DNA of 64,000 nt from Acidobacteriota bacterium (GCA_028875575.1 JAPPDF010000054.1:1-64000); one strand, 5' to 3'; positions 17,822 to 26,711 are shown, numbered from the stretch's first letter. Numbers and translations: made by a program. Notes: generated by a model not told the origin, from the letters alone.

Positions 17822-18481
17822 ATGCCCCATAGCGAGTCCTTCGTGTTCAATACGGAACGCCGGCTGGTGGTTCTAACCGGCCAAACGGCTCGCAACCTGC
17901 CGGAACTGCTGGCCATTCTCAAGCGGATCTCGGGATCCTCCATCTTCTACCACTCCCACGAGGAGTATTTCCTCTCTCGACAGTTCGCCAGGCACGAGTT
18001 CTACAACGACTTCTCCCTCTGGATCTCGGAAGCGCTCCAGGAGGAGCCCCTGGCGGAAAAGCTGGCCGCCATCGACCTGCTCAGCTTCTCTTCCATCCGG
18101 CAGATTCGGGAGAGCATGGTGGCGGAGATCACCGCCTTTCTGGAGAGCACTGGAGGCCGCGCCCGCGAGTGTCCTCCCGGAAACGAGTTCCACTTCTGCA
18201 AGGCCAAGAGCTTCGTGGTGCCGACAGGGATCGTGGCTCGGGATCTGCCCGATTTTCTGAACCGGCTTCCCTCGGTCTCCAACACCTCCCTCTACTTTCA
18301 TTTCTTCGAGGCCCGGCTCCGACTGGAGCGGATGACCAACGATTTCTCGTTTTGGCTGAGCGGTATCGGACAGGAGGCCCTGGCGGACCAGATCGGCAGG
18401 CTCAACCCCTATGCCATGACCCTGGACGAGTTGCGCCACCGAATCATCCAACTGGGAATGAGTGTTCTGTCCCAGAAATAG
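17822..18481 (+). CDS. DUF5752 family protein (two internal repeats)
   Basis: The product has 219 residues and no signal peptide. It consists of two homologous halves. Residues 5-95 contain 'FVFNTERRLVVLTGQTARNL', 'SIFYHSHEEYF' and 'NDFSLWISEAL'. Residues 122-213 contain 'FHFCKAKSFVVPTGIVARDL', 'SLYFHFFEARL' and 'NDFSFWLSGIG'. This is the DUF5752 pattern, and the family usually sits beside a TreT-like glycosyltransferase, as here. The biochemical role is unknown. The last six codons and the TAG lie inside the left terminal repeat of a MITE (from 18462), so the native C-terminus may have been replaced. The loss is probably small, because both repeats are complete. Confidence 0.8.
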   Translation: MPHSESFVFNTERRLVVLTGQTARNLPELLAILKRISGSSIFYHSHEEYFLSRQFARHEFYNDFSLWISEALQEEPLAEKLAAIDLLSFSSIRQIRESMVAEITAFLESTGGRARECPPGNEFHFCKAKSFVVPTGIVARDLPDFLNRLPSVSNTSLYFHFFEARLRLERMTNDFSFWLSGIGQEALADQIGRLNPYAMTLDELRHRIIQLGMSVLSQK

Positions 18482-18730
18482 GGTTGCCATCTTTCGGAGC
18501 GCAACGGCGCCGGATTCTAGGAGCGACGACGATGCAATGCCCCTTCATTGTGAGGAGGAGCGACGACGAAGACGGCGCTGTTCCGCCCGAACCCGGAGGG
18601 CCGATGGAGGTTCCCGGGATGGGAGAACAAAACGGCGCCTGTTCGCTGAATCGCAAAGGGACTCTCCAACCGACTGTTTTCCTTTGGAACCTCCATCGGA
18701 GATGGTAATCCTATTTCTGAGACAGGACAC
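18462..18730. mobile_element. MITE family A, copy 1 (269 bp, imperfect TIRs)
   Basis: The ends GTGTTCTGTCCCAGAAA (18462-) and TTTCTGAGACAGGACAC (18714-18730) are imperfect inverted repeats. Internally GATGGAGGTTCC (about 18603) and GGAACCTCCATC (about 18685) form a second inverted pair. The whole sequence is about 80% similar to 61681-61946. It contains no transposase, so it is non-autonomous. It lies between the DUF5752 and glycosyltransferase genes. Confidence 0.8.
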
Positions 18731-18750
18731 TGTCCACATGGGAAGCTGAC

Positions 18751-19986
18751 ATGGCCATCCGGCTGCAGGACTACGAACAGATCGTCGGCCGGGAAGAAAT
18801 CGCCGAGCTCTCCGTCTTCGCCGAGAGGGTCCGGAACAAGCGGCTGCAGAACATCAACTCCACCGCGGTCGGCGGCGGCGTGGCCGAGATCCTCACCCGG
18901 CTGGTCCCGCTGCTTGGCGAGCTCGGAATCGAGGCCACCTGGGACGTCATCAAGGGAGACCAGGCTTTCTTCAACATCACCAAGGCCTTCCACAACGCAC
19001 TGCACGGGCACCCGGAAGAAATCACCCGGGAAATGCTGGATCACTTCCAGGCCAACACCGAAGCCAACCTCAAGAGCCTCGATCTGAACGGCGACGTAAT
19101 CGTGGTCCACGACCCTCAGCCGGCAGGCCTGATCCTCAAGAAAAAGGAAATCGGGCGCCGCTGGATCTGGCGTTGCCACATCGATGTCTCATCCCCCAAT
19201 CCCAAGGTATGGGACTTCCTCCGCCCGCTGGTCGATCAGTACGACGCCTCGGTCTTCTCGATGCCCGAATTTGCGCGGGACCTGGCAGTTCCACAATACA
19301 TGGTCCCGCCCTCGATCGACCCGCTGAGCGACAAGAACAAGCCCCTGAGCCAGAGCACCATACAAGGGGTGCTGGACAAGTACGAGCTGGACAGCACCCG
19401 TCCGATCCTGACTCAGATCTCTCGCTTCGACCGGCTGAAAGACCCGCTGGGGGTCATTGCCGCCTACCGCCTGGTCAAGAGAAACTATGACTGTCAACTG
19501 TTGTTGGCCGGGGGCGGCGCCCCGGACGACCCCGAGGGGGAAGTGGTGTTGCGGGAAGTGGAGGAAGCGGCGGCCGGCGATCCGGACATTCACGTGTGCC
19601 TGCTTCCCCCCTTCAGCGACCTGGAGATCAACGCGCTGGTGCGCGGGTCCACCGTGGTGATGCAGAAATCGATCAAGGAGGGTTTCGGGCTGACGGTGAG
19701 CGAAGCCCTCTGGAAGAAAAAGCCGGTAGTGGGAGGAAGAGTCGGCGGGATCAAGCTGCAGATTCTGAACGGAGTGACCGGATTCCTGGTACACTCGCCT
19801 GAAGGGGCGGCACGGCGAACCATGCAACTGCTGGCCAACCCCGGACTGCGCCGGACCATGGGGGAGAACGGGCACCAGCACGTCAAGCAGAATTTCCTGT
19901 TGACCCGGCACCTCAAGGACTATCTGTTTCTCATGCTGTCGCTGGACCACCCGGATGAAGACATCGTCCAGTTTTATGAAAATTGA
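18751..19986 (+). CDS. TreT-like (trehalose synthase-type) GT4 glycosyltransferase
   Basis: The product has 411 residues. The N-terminal Rossmann half has 'NINSTAVGGGVAEILTRLVPLL' (nucleotide-sugar binding loop, cf. trehalose glycosyltransferring synthase) and 'VIKGDQAFFNITKAFHNALHG'. The C-terminal half has 'DSTRPILTQISRFDRLKDPLGVI' and the GT4 E-x7-E motif region 'KSIKEGFGLTVSEALWKKKPVVGGRVGG'. TreT joins NDP-glucose and glucose to make trehalose. Acceptor specificity of these DUF5752-linked homologues is not established. The family usually starts a little downstream of the DUF5752 gene; here the MITE separates them. Confidence 0.85.
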   Translation: MAIRLQDYEQIVGREEIAELSVFAERVRNKRLQNINSTAVGGGVAEILTRLVPLLGELGIEATWDVIKGDQAFFNITKAFHNALHGHPEEITREMLDHFQANTEANLKSLDLNGDVIVVHDPQPAGLILKKKEIGRRWIWRCHIDVSSPNPKVWDFLRPLVDQYDASVFSMPEFARDLAVPQYMVPPSIDPLSDKNKPLSQSTIQGVLDKYELDSTRPILTQISRFDRLKDPLGVIAAYRLVKRNYDCQLLLAGGGAPDDPEGEVVLREVEEAAAGDPDIHVCLLPPFSDLEINALVRGSTVVMQKSIKEGFGLTVSEALWKKKPVVGGRVGGIKLQILNGVTGFLVHSPEGAARRTMQLLANPGLRRTMGENGHQHVKQNFLLTRHLKDYLFLMLSLDHPDEDIVQFYEN

Positions 19987-20061
19987 TGCGCCGGCGCCGG
20001 CAGCTCGACAGCCACGTCGCTTTCCGGGAATGAATCCGATTAGATCCCAAGGAGATCATTG

Positions 20062-22761
20062 ATGAGAAGAAACTGGGGATTGCTCGTTATTTTGGCGATT
20101 CTGTTCGGCCTGGGGCTGTTCAACGGAATCATCGGCCTGTGGATGGACTGGCTCTGGTTCGAGGAAACCGGCTTTCCCGTGCTCTTCACCAAGCCGTTGG
20201 TCACCCAGTGGATCCTGACGGGGCTGTTCGGACTGTTCTTCTTCATGGTGGTTCACGCCAACGCCAAGGTGGCGCGCCGGCTGGCCGGCGATCAACCTTC
20301 ATTCTCACCCGACAACCTGATTGAAATCCCCGAGGGTGTGGACCAGGTGTTCCGCAAGTTCCTGCTGGGCGGCACCATTTTCATCGCCTACATCGTGGGG
20401 AGCTGGGCGGGCACAAAATGGGATGTCTATCTCGCCTATCAGAACGCCGTGGCCTACGGCAGCGTCGATCCCCTCTTCGAGAAGGACATCGGATTCTACT
20501 TCTTCACCCTGCCCTTCTACCAGTTCATCTATCAGTTCGGATGGGCGCTGCTGGTCTTTTCGGCCATCGCTGCTGCCGCCGTCTACCTGATTCAGGGAGG
20601 TGTCCAGATCACCCGGAGCGGCCCTCGCATGATCACGGCGGCCCGTTTCCATCTGTTCGGCCTGGTGGCTGCATTCCTGGCATGGCGGGCCATTCACTAC
20701 CACCTGGAAAAGTACAACCTCCTCTATTCCGACCGGGGCGTGGTCTACGGAGCCAGCTTCACCGACATCCATGCCCAGCTCCCGGTCCTGACCCTGATGA
20801 TCTTCGTCAGCCTGGTGGCCGCGGGGCTGGTGATGTCCAGCGCCTTCCGAGCCAAGTTCACCCTGGCCCTGGCCGGGATCGGGATTCTGCTGGGGGTGGG
20901 ATTCGTGGGGAACCAGGGATATCCCTATGTGATTCAGACCTTCGAGGTGGCTCCCAACGAGATCAGCAAGGAGAGCCCCTATATCGAATATGCGGTCAAG
21001 CACACACGGATGGCCTACGGGATCGACCGGGTGAAGGAGGAGGAATTCCCCGCCCTGGAGAATCTGACTTCCGAGACTCTGAAGCAAAACGAGCAGACCA
21101 TGCAGAACATCCGGCTGTGGGACCATCAGCCGCTGCTCCAGACCTACGGGCAGCTCCAGATCATTCGCCCCTACTACGATTTCGTGGACGTGGACAACGA
21201 CCGCTACTGGATCGACGGCGAGTACCGGCAGGTGAGCCTGTCTCCCCGTGAGCTCTCCTCCGAAAGCCTGCCCAGCCGCATCTGGATCAACGAGCACCTG
21301 ACCTATACCCACGGTTACGGGATCTGCCAGGGGCCGGTCAACCAGTTCACCCAGGAAGGTCTGCCCACCTTCATGATCAAGGACATTCCCCCGGCTTCCA
21401 CCACCGACATCAAGGTCACCCGGCCGGAGATCTACTACGGAGAACTCTCCCACTCCTACTGCTTTGTCAAGACCCACGCCAAGGAGTTCGATTATCCCTC
21501 GGGAGAGGAAAACGTCTTCACCGACTACCAGGGAGCGGGGGGCATCCCGGTGGGCGGTTTTCTGCGCAAGCTGCTTTTCGGCCTCTACTTCAAGGAACCC
21601 AAGATCATCCTCTCGAGCGACATCCACGCCGGAAGCCGCCTGATGTTCGACCGCGCCGTGGCCACCCGTCTCCGCAAGCTGCTGCCTTTCCTGCGCTATG
21701 ACAGCGATCCCTACATGGTGATCTCGGATGAGGGCAAGCTCTTCTGGATCGTCGACGGGTATACGGTCAGCGGGCAGTTTCCCTACTCCCAACCGGTGCG
21801 GGGCCTGGGAAACTACATCCGCAACGCGGTCAAGGTCACCATCGACGCCTACAACGGCACCGTCAAGCTCTACGTGAACGACCCCGAGGACCTTCTGATC
21901 AAGGTCTACTCCAAGATATATCCCGGCGTCTTTCAGCCCCTGGAGGGAATGCCCGAGGACCTCAGGCAGCACCTGCGCTACCCGGTGGACCTGTTTCGCG
22001 TCCAGGCCAACATCTACGCCACCTACCACATGACCGACCCCCAGGTCTTCTACAACAAGGAGGACCTGTGGCGGATCCCCACTCTCTCCCAGCAGGAGGG
22101 GGCCACCCCTCTGGAGCCCTACTACACCATCATGAAGCTCAACAGCGAGGCGGCGAAGGAAGAGTTCATCCTGATGATTCCCCTCACCCCGGCACGCCGC
22201 GAGAACATGATCGCCTGGATGGCCGCCCGCTGCGACGCTCCCAACTACGGGCAACTGGTGGTGTACAGGTTCCCCAAGCAGCGGCTGGTCTACGGCCCCT
22301 CCCAGATCGTGGGCCGCATCAACCAGGAAGCTGAGATCTCGCAACAGCTCACCCTTTGGGGACAGGGAGGCTCCTCGGTCATCCGGGGAAGCCTGCTGGT
22401 GATTCCGGTCGAGGAATCGGTTCTCTACATTCAGCCTCTCTACCTGGCGGCCGCCTCCGACCGCAGCCTGCCCGAGCTCAAGCGGGTGATCGTGGCCTAC
22501 GGCAACCAGATCGCCATGGAAGAGACCCTGGATCTCTCGCTGGCCAGGATCTTCGGCGGAAGCGTGAGTCCTGCCGCCACTCGAGTGGCCGAGGCCAACG
22601 GCCGGCCGCGGCAGCAGGAAACGGTACAGTCCCTCATCCGGGACGCGACTGAAACCTACAACCGTGCTCAATCGGCCTTGAAGCAGGGGGATTGGGCTCG
22701 CTACGGGGAGGAAACCCGCGTTCTGGGAGAAATCCTGCAGAGGCTTCGCCAGAGGCAGTAG
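20062..22761 (+). CDS. UPF0182 family membrane protein
   Basis: The product has 899 residues. ATG at 20062 has AAGGAG 7 bases upstream. The N-terminal 290 residues hold about seven transmembrane helices (beginning LGLLVILAILFGLGLFNGII), followed by a large soluble domain. Family landmarks are 'WMDWLWFEETGFPVLFTKPL', 'YVIQTFEVAPNEISKESPYIEYAVKHTRMAYGID', 'IWINEHLTYTHGYG' and 'LRYPVDLFRVQANIYATYHMTDPQVFYNKEDLW'. UPF0182 (COG1615) proteins occur in Actinobacteria, Cyanobacteria and Acidobacteriota and have no established function. The C-terminal helical tail is typical. Nothing is missing. Confidence 0.93.
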   Translation: MRRNWGLLVILAILFGLGLFNGIIGLWMDWLWFEETGFPVLFTKPLVTQWILTGLFGLFFFMVVHANAKVARRLAGDQPSFSPDNLIEIPEGVDQVFRKFLLGGTIFIAYIVGSWAGTKWDVYLAYQNAVAYGSVDPLFEKDIGFYFFTLPFYQFIYQFGWALLVFSAIAAAAVYLIQGGVQITRSGPRMITAARFHLFGLVAAFLAWRAIHYHLEKYNLLYSDRGVVYGASFTDIHAQLPVLTLMIFVSLVAAGLVMSSAFRAKFTLALAGIGILLGVGFVGNQGYPYVIQTFEVAPNEISKESPYIEYAVKHTRMAYGIDRVKEEEFPALENLTSETLKQNEQTMQNIRLWDHQPLLQTYGQLQIIRPYYDFVDVDNDRYWIDGEYRQVSLSPRELSSESLPSRIWINEHLTYTHGYGICQGPVNQFTQEGLPTFMIKDIPPASTTDIKVTRPEIYYGELSHSYCFVKTHAKEFDYPSGEENVFTDYQGAGGIPVGGFLRKLLFGLYFKEPKIILSSDIHAGSRLMFDRAVATRLRKLLPFLRYDSDPYMVISDEGKLFWIVDGYTVSGQFPYSQPVRGLGNYIRNAVKVTIDAYNGTVKLYVNDPEDLLIKVYSKIYPGVFQPLEGMPEDLRQHLRYPVDLFRVQANIYATYHMTDPQVFYNKEDLWRIPTLSQQEGATPLEPYYTIMKLNSEAAKEEFILMIPLTPARRENMIAWMAARCDAPNYGQLVVYRFPKQRLVYGPSQIVGRINQEAEISQQLTLWGQGGSSVIRGSLLVIPVEESVLYIQPLYLAAASDRSLPELKRVIVAYGNQIAMEETLDLSLARIFGGSVSPAATRVAEANGRPRQQETVQSLIRDATETYNRAQSALKQGDWARYGEETRVLGEILQRLRQRQ

Positions 22762-22777
22762 ACGGGGCGGAAAGAGG

Positions 22778-23914
22778 TCAGTCCGGGGAGGGCGACTTCC
22801 ATTCCGGAGGCGCGGTCTTGAGGTGCAGGTCCCGTTGGGGGAACGGAATGTGGATCCCGTGCTGCTGGAACTTTTCGTAGATGGCGAGGTTGAGCTGGCC
22901 GACGAAGACGCCGCGCCGATGAAGCATTCGTGTCGTCCAGACCCTGAGTTGGAACTCCAGGGCGCTGTCGCCAAAGGCCCAGAACACCACCCTCGGTGAG
23001 GGCTCCTTCAGGACATTTTCATTTTCCTCGGCAACCTCCAGCAGGAGCCGCTCCACCTGGCGCACGTCGGAGCCGTAAGCCACCGGAACCGGTATCCGGA
23101 ATCGCACCTTCTGGTCCCCGTGGCTCCAGTTGATCACATTGAAAGAAGTGAAGCTGGAATTCGGAATGATGAAGTCGATGTTGTCGTTGGTTCGCACCGT
23201 GGTAGCCCGGGCCGCAATGTGCACCACGTGGCCGTGCACCTCCCCGACCTCGATGCGGTCCCCGACCTTGATCGGCCGTTCGAAGAGAATGAATATCCCG
23301 CTGATGAGGTTGTTGGCGATGTTCTGCAGGCCGAAGCCGACCCCTACACCCACTCCGCCCGCCACCAAGCCCAGCATGGTCAGATCGATCTCGGCGGCGC
23401 TCTGAAGCAAGACCAGGAACCCCACGATGACGATCAGGTACTGGGCGGAGGTCGCGATCGCGTGGCGGACACTCAGGTCCATGGGGGCCTTGTTGAGGAT
23501 GTAGTTGAGCAGCAGGCGGCGGACCCCCCGGGCCAGCAGCGCAATCACCGCGAAAGCCGCCACCACCATAAACAGGTTCTTGATCTTGAAGTTGGTTTTC
23601 CCCGGCACAATTTCGCTTTCGAAAAACCGGTCCAGCAGGGAAAGCCCCTGGGAAAGCAGCCCCAGCATTTTGGTGTTGAGAAACCGGGTCTGAGGAATGG
23701 CGGCCAGCACTCCCGAAGCCACCGCGACCCAAACGGTCAGGCTTAGCAGGACAAAGGCCCAATCCAACCCGCTGTGCAGCATCGGTCCGAAGGGGTGCTC
23801 CCGTCGAATCAACTCCTTCAGGCGCCGCCGCACCCGGCGAAAGAGGACCTGGGCCGCCACTGCCACCAGGACCATTGCAATGGTGGCAATCAGTCTCCAT
23901 TCCTGATCTGACAT
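22778..23914 (-). CDS. mscS: MscS-family mechanosensitive channel
   Basis: The product has 378 residues. The ATG at 23914 is chosen because AAGGAGGT lies 9 bases upstream. Four to five hydrophobic helices precede the pore helix 'GLVAGGVGVGVGFGLQNIANNLISGIFIL', rich in Gly/Ala as in MscS TM3. It is followed by the beta domain ('IKVGDRIEVGEVHGHVVHIAARATTVRTNDN', 'IIPNSSF') and the C-terminal alpha-beta domain. The protein releases solutes on hypo-osmotic shock. It is slightly longer than E. coli MscS because of extra N-terminal helices. The gene converges on the UPF0182 gene, 16 bases apart. Confidence 0.9.
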   Translation of the reverse strand: MSDQEWRLIATIAMVLVAVAAQVLFRRVRRRLKELIRREHPFGPMLHSGLDWAFVLLSLTVWVAVASGVLAAIPQTRFLNTKMLGLLSQGLSLLDRFFESEIVPGKTNFKIKNLFMVVAAFAVIALLARGVRRLLLNYILNKAPMDLSVRHAIATSAQYLIVIVGFLVLLQSAAEIDLTMLGLVAGGVGVGVGFGLQNIANNLISGIFILFERPIKVGDRIEVGEVHGHVVHIAARATTVRTNDNIDFIIPNSSFTSFNVINWSHGDQKVRFRIPVPVAYGSDVRQVERLLLEVAEENENVLKEPSPRVVFWAFGDSALEFQLRVWTTRMLHRRGVFVGQLNLAIYEKFQQHGIHIPFPQRDLHLKTAPPEWKSPSPD

Positions 23915-24040
23915 TAGGCCCAACCTCCTTGAAGGGCTTATCTTGATCAACCCGTATATCCCACCAGGTCAACCCATACATTATAGAAGATCGTTCATTT
24001 TCAGGTCTTTCTTTGCCCTGCGATAAGATAATAGATACCC

Positions 24041-24709
24041 ATGTCAGTTTCCAACGACCCAGAGACAATCGAACAGGTCGGCAAGAGGCAGGTGTCCGGC
24101 ATTCTGGCGGGCCTGAAGAAGGCCTATCCGGAGGCCGAGTGCGCGCTGAGGCACGCTGACCCGCTGCAACTGCTGATCGCGACCATCCTGTCGGCCCAGT
24201 GCACCGACAAGCGAGTCAACCTGGTGACGCCGGAGCTCTTTCGCAAGTACCCTTCGGCGGAAGCCTTTGCCCGCGCCTCTCTGCCGACCCTGGAGCGGAT
24301 GATTCATTCCACCGGATTCTTCCGCAACAAGGCCAAAAACATCCGGGAGGCCTGCCGCCGCCTGGTGAGAGACCACAACGGGCAGGTGCCGCAGTCCATG
24401 GAGGAGCTTCTTCGACTTGCCGGAGTGGCCCGCAAGACGGCCAACGTCGTGCTTGGGACGGCCTACGGGGTGACCTCAGGGGTGGTGGTCGACACCCACG
24501 TGTTTCGGATTTCCCGGCGGCTTGGCCTGACCCGGGCGAGGACCCCGGAAAAAGTCGAGCAGGATCTCATGGCCGTGATTCCTGCCGGTGAATGGATCAA
24601 TTTTTCCCACCGCCTCATTCACCACGGCCGCCGAATCTGCAGCGCCCGCAAACCCCAGTGCAGCCTGTGCGCGCTGGAGTCCCATTGCCGGAAGGTGGGG
24701 CTCGATTAG
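24041..24709 (+). CDS. nth: endonuclease III
   Basis: The product has 222 residues: a bifunctional DNA glycosylase/AP lyase for oxidised pyrimidines. The helix-hairpin-helix 'LLRLAGVARKTANVVLG' contains catalytic K132. The essential aspartate is D151 (VDTHVFRISRRLGL). The 4Fe-4S ligands follow the canonical spacing C200-x6-C207-x2-C210-x5-C216. The 3' end overlaps the convergent NUDIX gene tail-to-tail by four bases. Confidence 0.95.
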   Translation: MSVSNDPETIEQVGKRQVSGILAGLKKAYPEAECALRHADPLQLLIATILSAQCTDKRVNLVTPELFRKYPSAEAFARASLPTLERMIHSTGFFRNKAKNIREACRRLVRDHNGQVPQSMEELLRLAGVARKTANVVLGTAYGVTSGVVVDTHVFRISRRLGLTRARTPEKVEQDLMAVIPAGEWINFSHRLIHHGRRICSARKPQCSLCALESHCRKVGLD

Positions 24710-25305
24710 CCCGGGCTCTCCGCGCCCGTTCCGCGGCGGAGTCGACTCTCCAGCATGTGCAGTCCGATCAGCGTCTTGGCATCCTGGATCTGTCCGGAGC
24801 GGGCCATTTCCAGAGCCTGGCTCAAGGGCACCCAGCAGGCCTGAATGTCCTCCTCTTCCTGCGCCACACCGTGAACGCCCAGAGACTGCTCGGGATCCTC
24901 CAGGGTGCCCACGAAGAGATGTACCTTGTCGGAACAGGCTCCGGGACTGAAAAAGTACTCGGCCAGCAACTCCAGGCCCGCCAGCTTCAGCCCGGTCTCC
25001 TCCAGAACCTCCCGGTGAGCCACGGTCTCGATGGACTCCCCTTTCTCCTGGATTCCCGCCACGCATTCGATCAGCCAGCCGTCGCCGGTTCGGGCGTGCA
25101 CGGCATAGCGAAACTGGCGGATCAGGAGCACCCGATCCCGACCGGCGTCGTAAATCATGATCGCCGCTACTTCCCCGCGGTGGTAGCGATAACGCCGGAC
25201 GGCGCCGCTCATCTCCCCACTGAACTTTTCGAAGGCCAGGTCGGCCCTCTCAATCCGAATGAAGCCGTCATACTCCAAACCCGTTTGTCTGATGTGAACT
25301 CTCAC
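24706..25305 (-). CDS. NUDIX hydrolase, ADP-ribose pyrophosphatase type
   Basis: The product has 199 residues. A perfect Nudix box G-x5-E-x7-REVLEETGL spans residues 84-106 (starting GIQEKGES and ending EETGLKL), preceded by 'VLLIRQFRYAVHARTGDGWLIECVAG', the ADP-ribose pyrophosphatase signature. It probably cleaves ADP-ribose or a related nucleoside diphosphate sugar. It lies 21 bases downstream of the uridine-kinase-like gene on the same strand and is probably cotranscribed with it, suggesting a nucleotide-housekeeping pair. Confidence 0.88.
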   Translation of the reverse strand: MRVHIRQTGLEYDGFIRIERADLAFEKFSGEMSGAVRRYRYHRGEVAAIMIYDAGRDRVLLIRQFRYAVHARTGDGWLIECVAGIQEKGESIETVAHREVLEETGLKLAGLELLAEYFFSPGACSDKVHLFVGTLEDPEQSLGVHGVAQEEEDIQACWVPLSQALEMARSGQIQDAKTLIGLHMLESRLRRGTGAESPG

Positions 25306-25326
25306 GAACCTGGCTCCCTCCTTCCC

Positions 25327-25947
25327 TCAGATGCCGGCCGCTATCTTGATCCGGTCCCCGACCTGGGCAAGCTGCTGCTCAATGCCGTCCACCCCGGAGA
25401 TCACCAGATCGGCCTGCGTTCGAGCCGGCTCGACAAAGCGCAGGTGCATGGGCCGCACCGTCTCAAGGTATTGGTGGACGATGGATTCCACGCTCCGCCC
25501 CCGTTCCCGGATATCGCGCCTCAGGCGGCGGATGAAGCGGATGTCGGGATCGGCATCCACAAAGAGCTTCAGGTCGAGACAGCCGACCAACTCCTCCGCC
25601 GCGAAGACCAGCGTCCCCTCTACCAGAATGACCGGCCGGGGAGGAGCCGGCTCCGAGCCCTCAAGGCGAACGTGTCGCGTGAAATCATATCTTGGCCGGT
25701 CAATTTCCAGGCCCGCTTGCAGCTGCTTCAGATGTCGCACCAGCAGCTCGAAATCCACCGCCTCCGGCCGATCGAAATTCCGCAGGGCCCGTTGTTCCAC
25801 CGGGAGATGGCCGGCATCCCGGTAGTAGTGGTCCTGAGACAGGATCAGCACCCGCTCCGGCCCCAAAAACTCCGCCAGTTTCAGGGACAGCGTCGTCTTG
25901 CCCGACCCCGTTCCCCCGCCGACGCCGATTGTTATTCTGGGCTTCAT
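25327..25947 (-). CDS. udk: uridine kinase-like P-loop kinase
   Basis: The product has 206 residues. The Walker A motif G11-GTGS-G16-K17-T18 lies at the N-terminus. 'ILSQDHYYRDAGHLP' and 'FDRPEAVDFELLVRHL' match uridine/cytidine kinases (Asp-His substrate region). 'PVILVEGTLVFAAEEL' is Walker-B-like, and 'FVDADPDIRFIRRLRRDIRERGRSVESIVHQY' is the lid with its arginines. It salvages pyrimidine nucleosides to monophosphates. Related phosphoribulokinases share these motifs, but length and motif wording favour Udk. Confidence 0.85.
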   Translation of the reverse strand: MKPRITIGVGGGTGSGKTTLSLKLAEFLGPERVLILSQDHYYRDAGHLPVEQRALRNFDRPEAVDFELLVRHLKQLQAGLEIDRPRYDFTRHVRLEGSEPAPPRPVILVEGTLVFAAEELVGCLDLKLFVDADPDIRFIRRLRRDIRERGRSVESIVHQYLETVRPMHLRFVEPARTQADLVISGVDGIEQQLAQVGDRIKIAAGI

Positions 25948-26681
25948 GGTTGAGACATTCCCGGCGGCGCCGACCCGACCGAGCAGTTTGAATGATCAGT
26001 GTTCTCCGACGACATGCTGCCGGGAGATCAAGGCTAAGGCCTCCGCCGACAACCCGTCAAGCCTTCCGGACCCGCACCGAGCCATCGGGAGGGCGCCCCA
26101 TCCGGGAGCGCGGGCGTCCCGCCCGCATCCTTATTCCTTTTGGCCGCACAGCGATACTTGAAGGACAACGAAGCGCCACGACGGGAGAGGGAGTTGCTTC
26201 AACGCCACGCGCCACCATTAAACGGATAATTCACATCGATGCACAGGATGCACAGGATTTTTCCAGGATACTGCCAGCTCTTAATCCTGAGCACCCGCAA
26301 GCCCGCACCGGATCGACGCCCGAGCCGGCACTTGGTGCACAAACCCTTCGTCCTTTTAATCCTGTGCATCCTGTGTATCCATGTTCAAAAAATGTCGATC
26401 CCCTGCGCCGTAGCCGACCGATCCAGGTCGCGGAGATGGGGAAGGCCGTTCCAGGGATTGTGCGGGCGGGACGCCCGCGCTCCCGGGTGGCTTCCTCCCA
26501 TGACCTGATGACACCAAGGTCACGATCATCGCCCGATTCAGCCTCTCGTGCAGCAGCGTCCCGTCCTGATGATCCTGTGCATCCTGTGCATCGATGTTCA
26601 CTTGATCGTACTTCCCGATGGATCTGCCCAGTCGCGGGGAGCGCGCGCCTCCCGCCCGCATCCTGGTCCGTCCGATAGCAG
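25948..26681. repeat. intergenic repeat island (about 730 bp)
   Basis: No gene. It contains a palindrome-bounded element (26101-26488) with an inserted or overlapping inverted 'ATGCACAGGATGCACAGGAT' / 'ATCCTGTGCATCCTGTGTAT' pair (26238-26265 and 26360-26390). A further copy of the latter lies at 26568-26600, and another GC half-palindrome at 26636-26665. Repeat-translation peptides such as LILCILCIHV appear in several frames. Confidence 0.7.
26101..26488. repeat. palindrome-bounded intergenic element, copy 2
   Basis: The left arm at 26101-26130 (TCCGGGAGCGCGGGCGTCCC..) and the right arm at 26461-26487 (TGCGGGCGGGACGCCCGCGC..) are nearly identical to those of copy 1. The 26411-26460 block ('CGATCCAGGTCGCGGAGATG') is shared. 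The centre differs completely and carries an 'ACAGGATGCACAGGAT' inverted repeat pair. Confidence 0.7.
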
Positions 26682-26711
26682 TTGACAACCGAGAAAGCCT
26701 GCCTCTATGAT
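26682..26711 (+). promoter_or_regulatory. sigma70-type promoter for the molybdenum hydroxylase operon
   Basis: TTGACA (26682-26687) and TATGAT (26706-26711) are separated by 18 bp, with a perfect -35 and 5/6 at -10. It lies 160 bases before the first gene, just outside the repeat island. The long leader contains GGTCCACCGGGACC near 26767, a possible small hairpin. AGGAGG precedes the start codon. Confidence 0.6.

Noticed and set aside
20305-22974. 889-codon open frame on the minus strand opposite UPF0182
   Set aside because: The plus-strand UPF0182 protein is unmistakable. The antisense frame has Val/Gly/Asp-rich shadow composition and no recognisable motif, as expected in GC-rich DNA.
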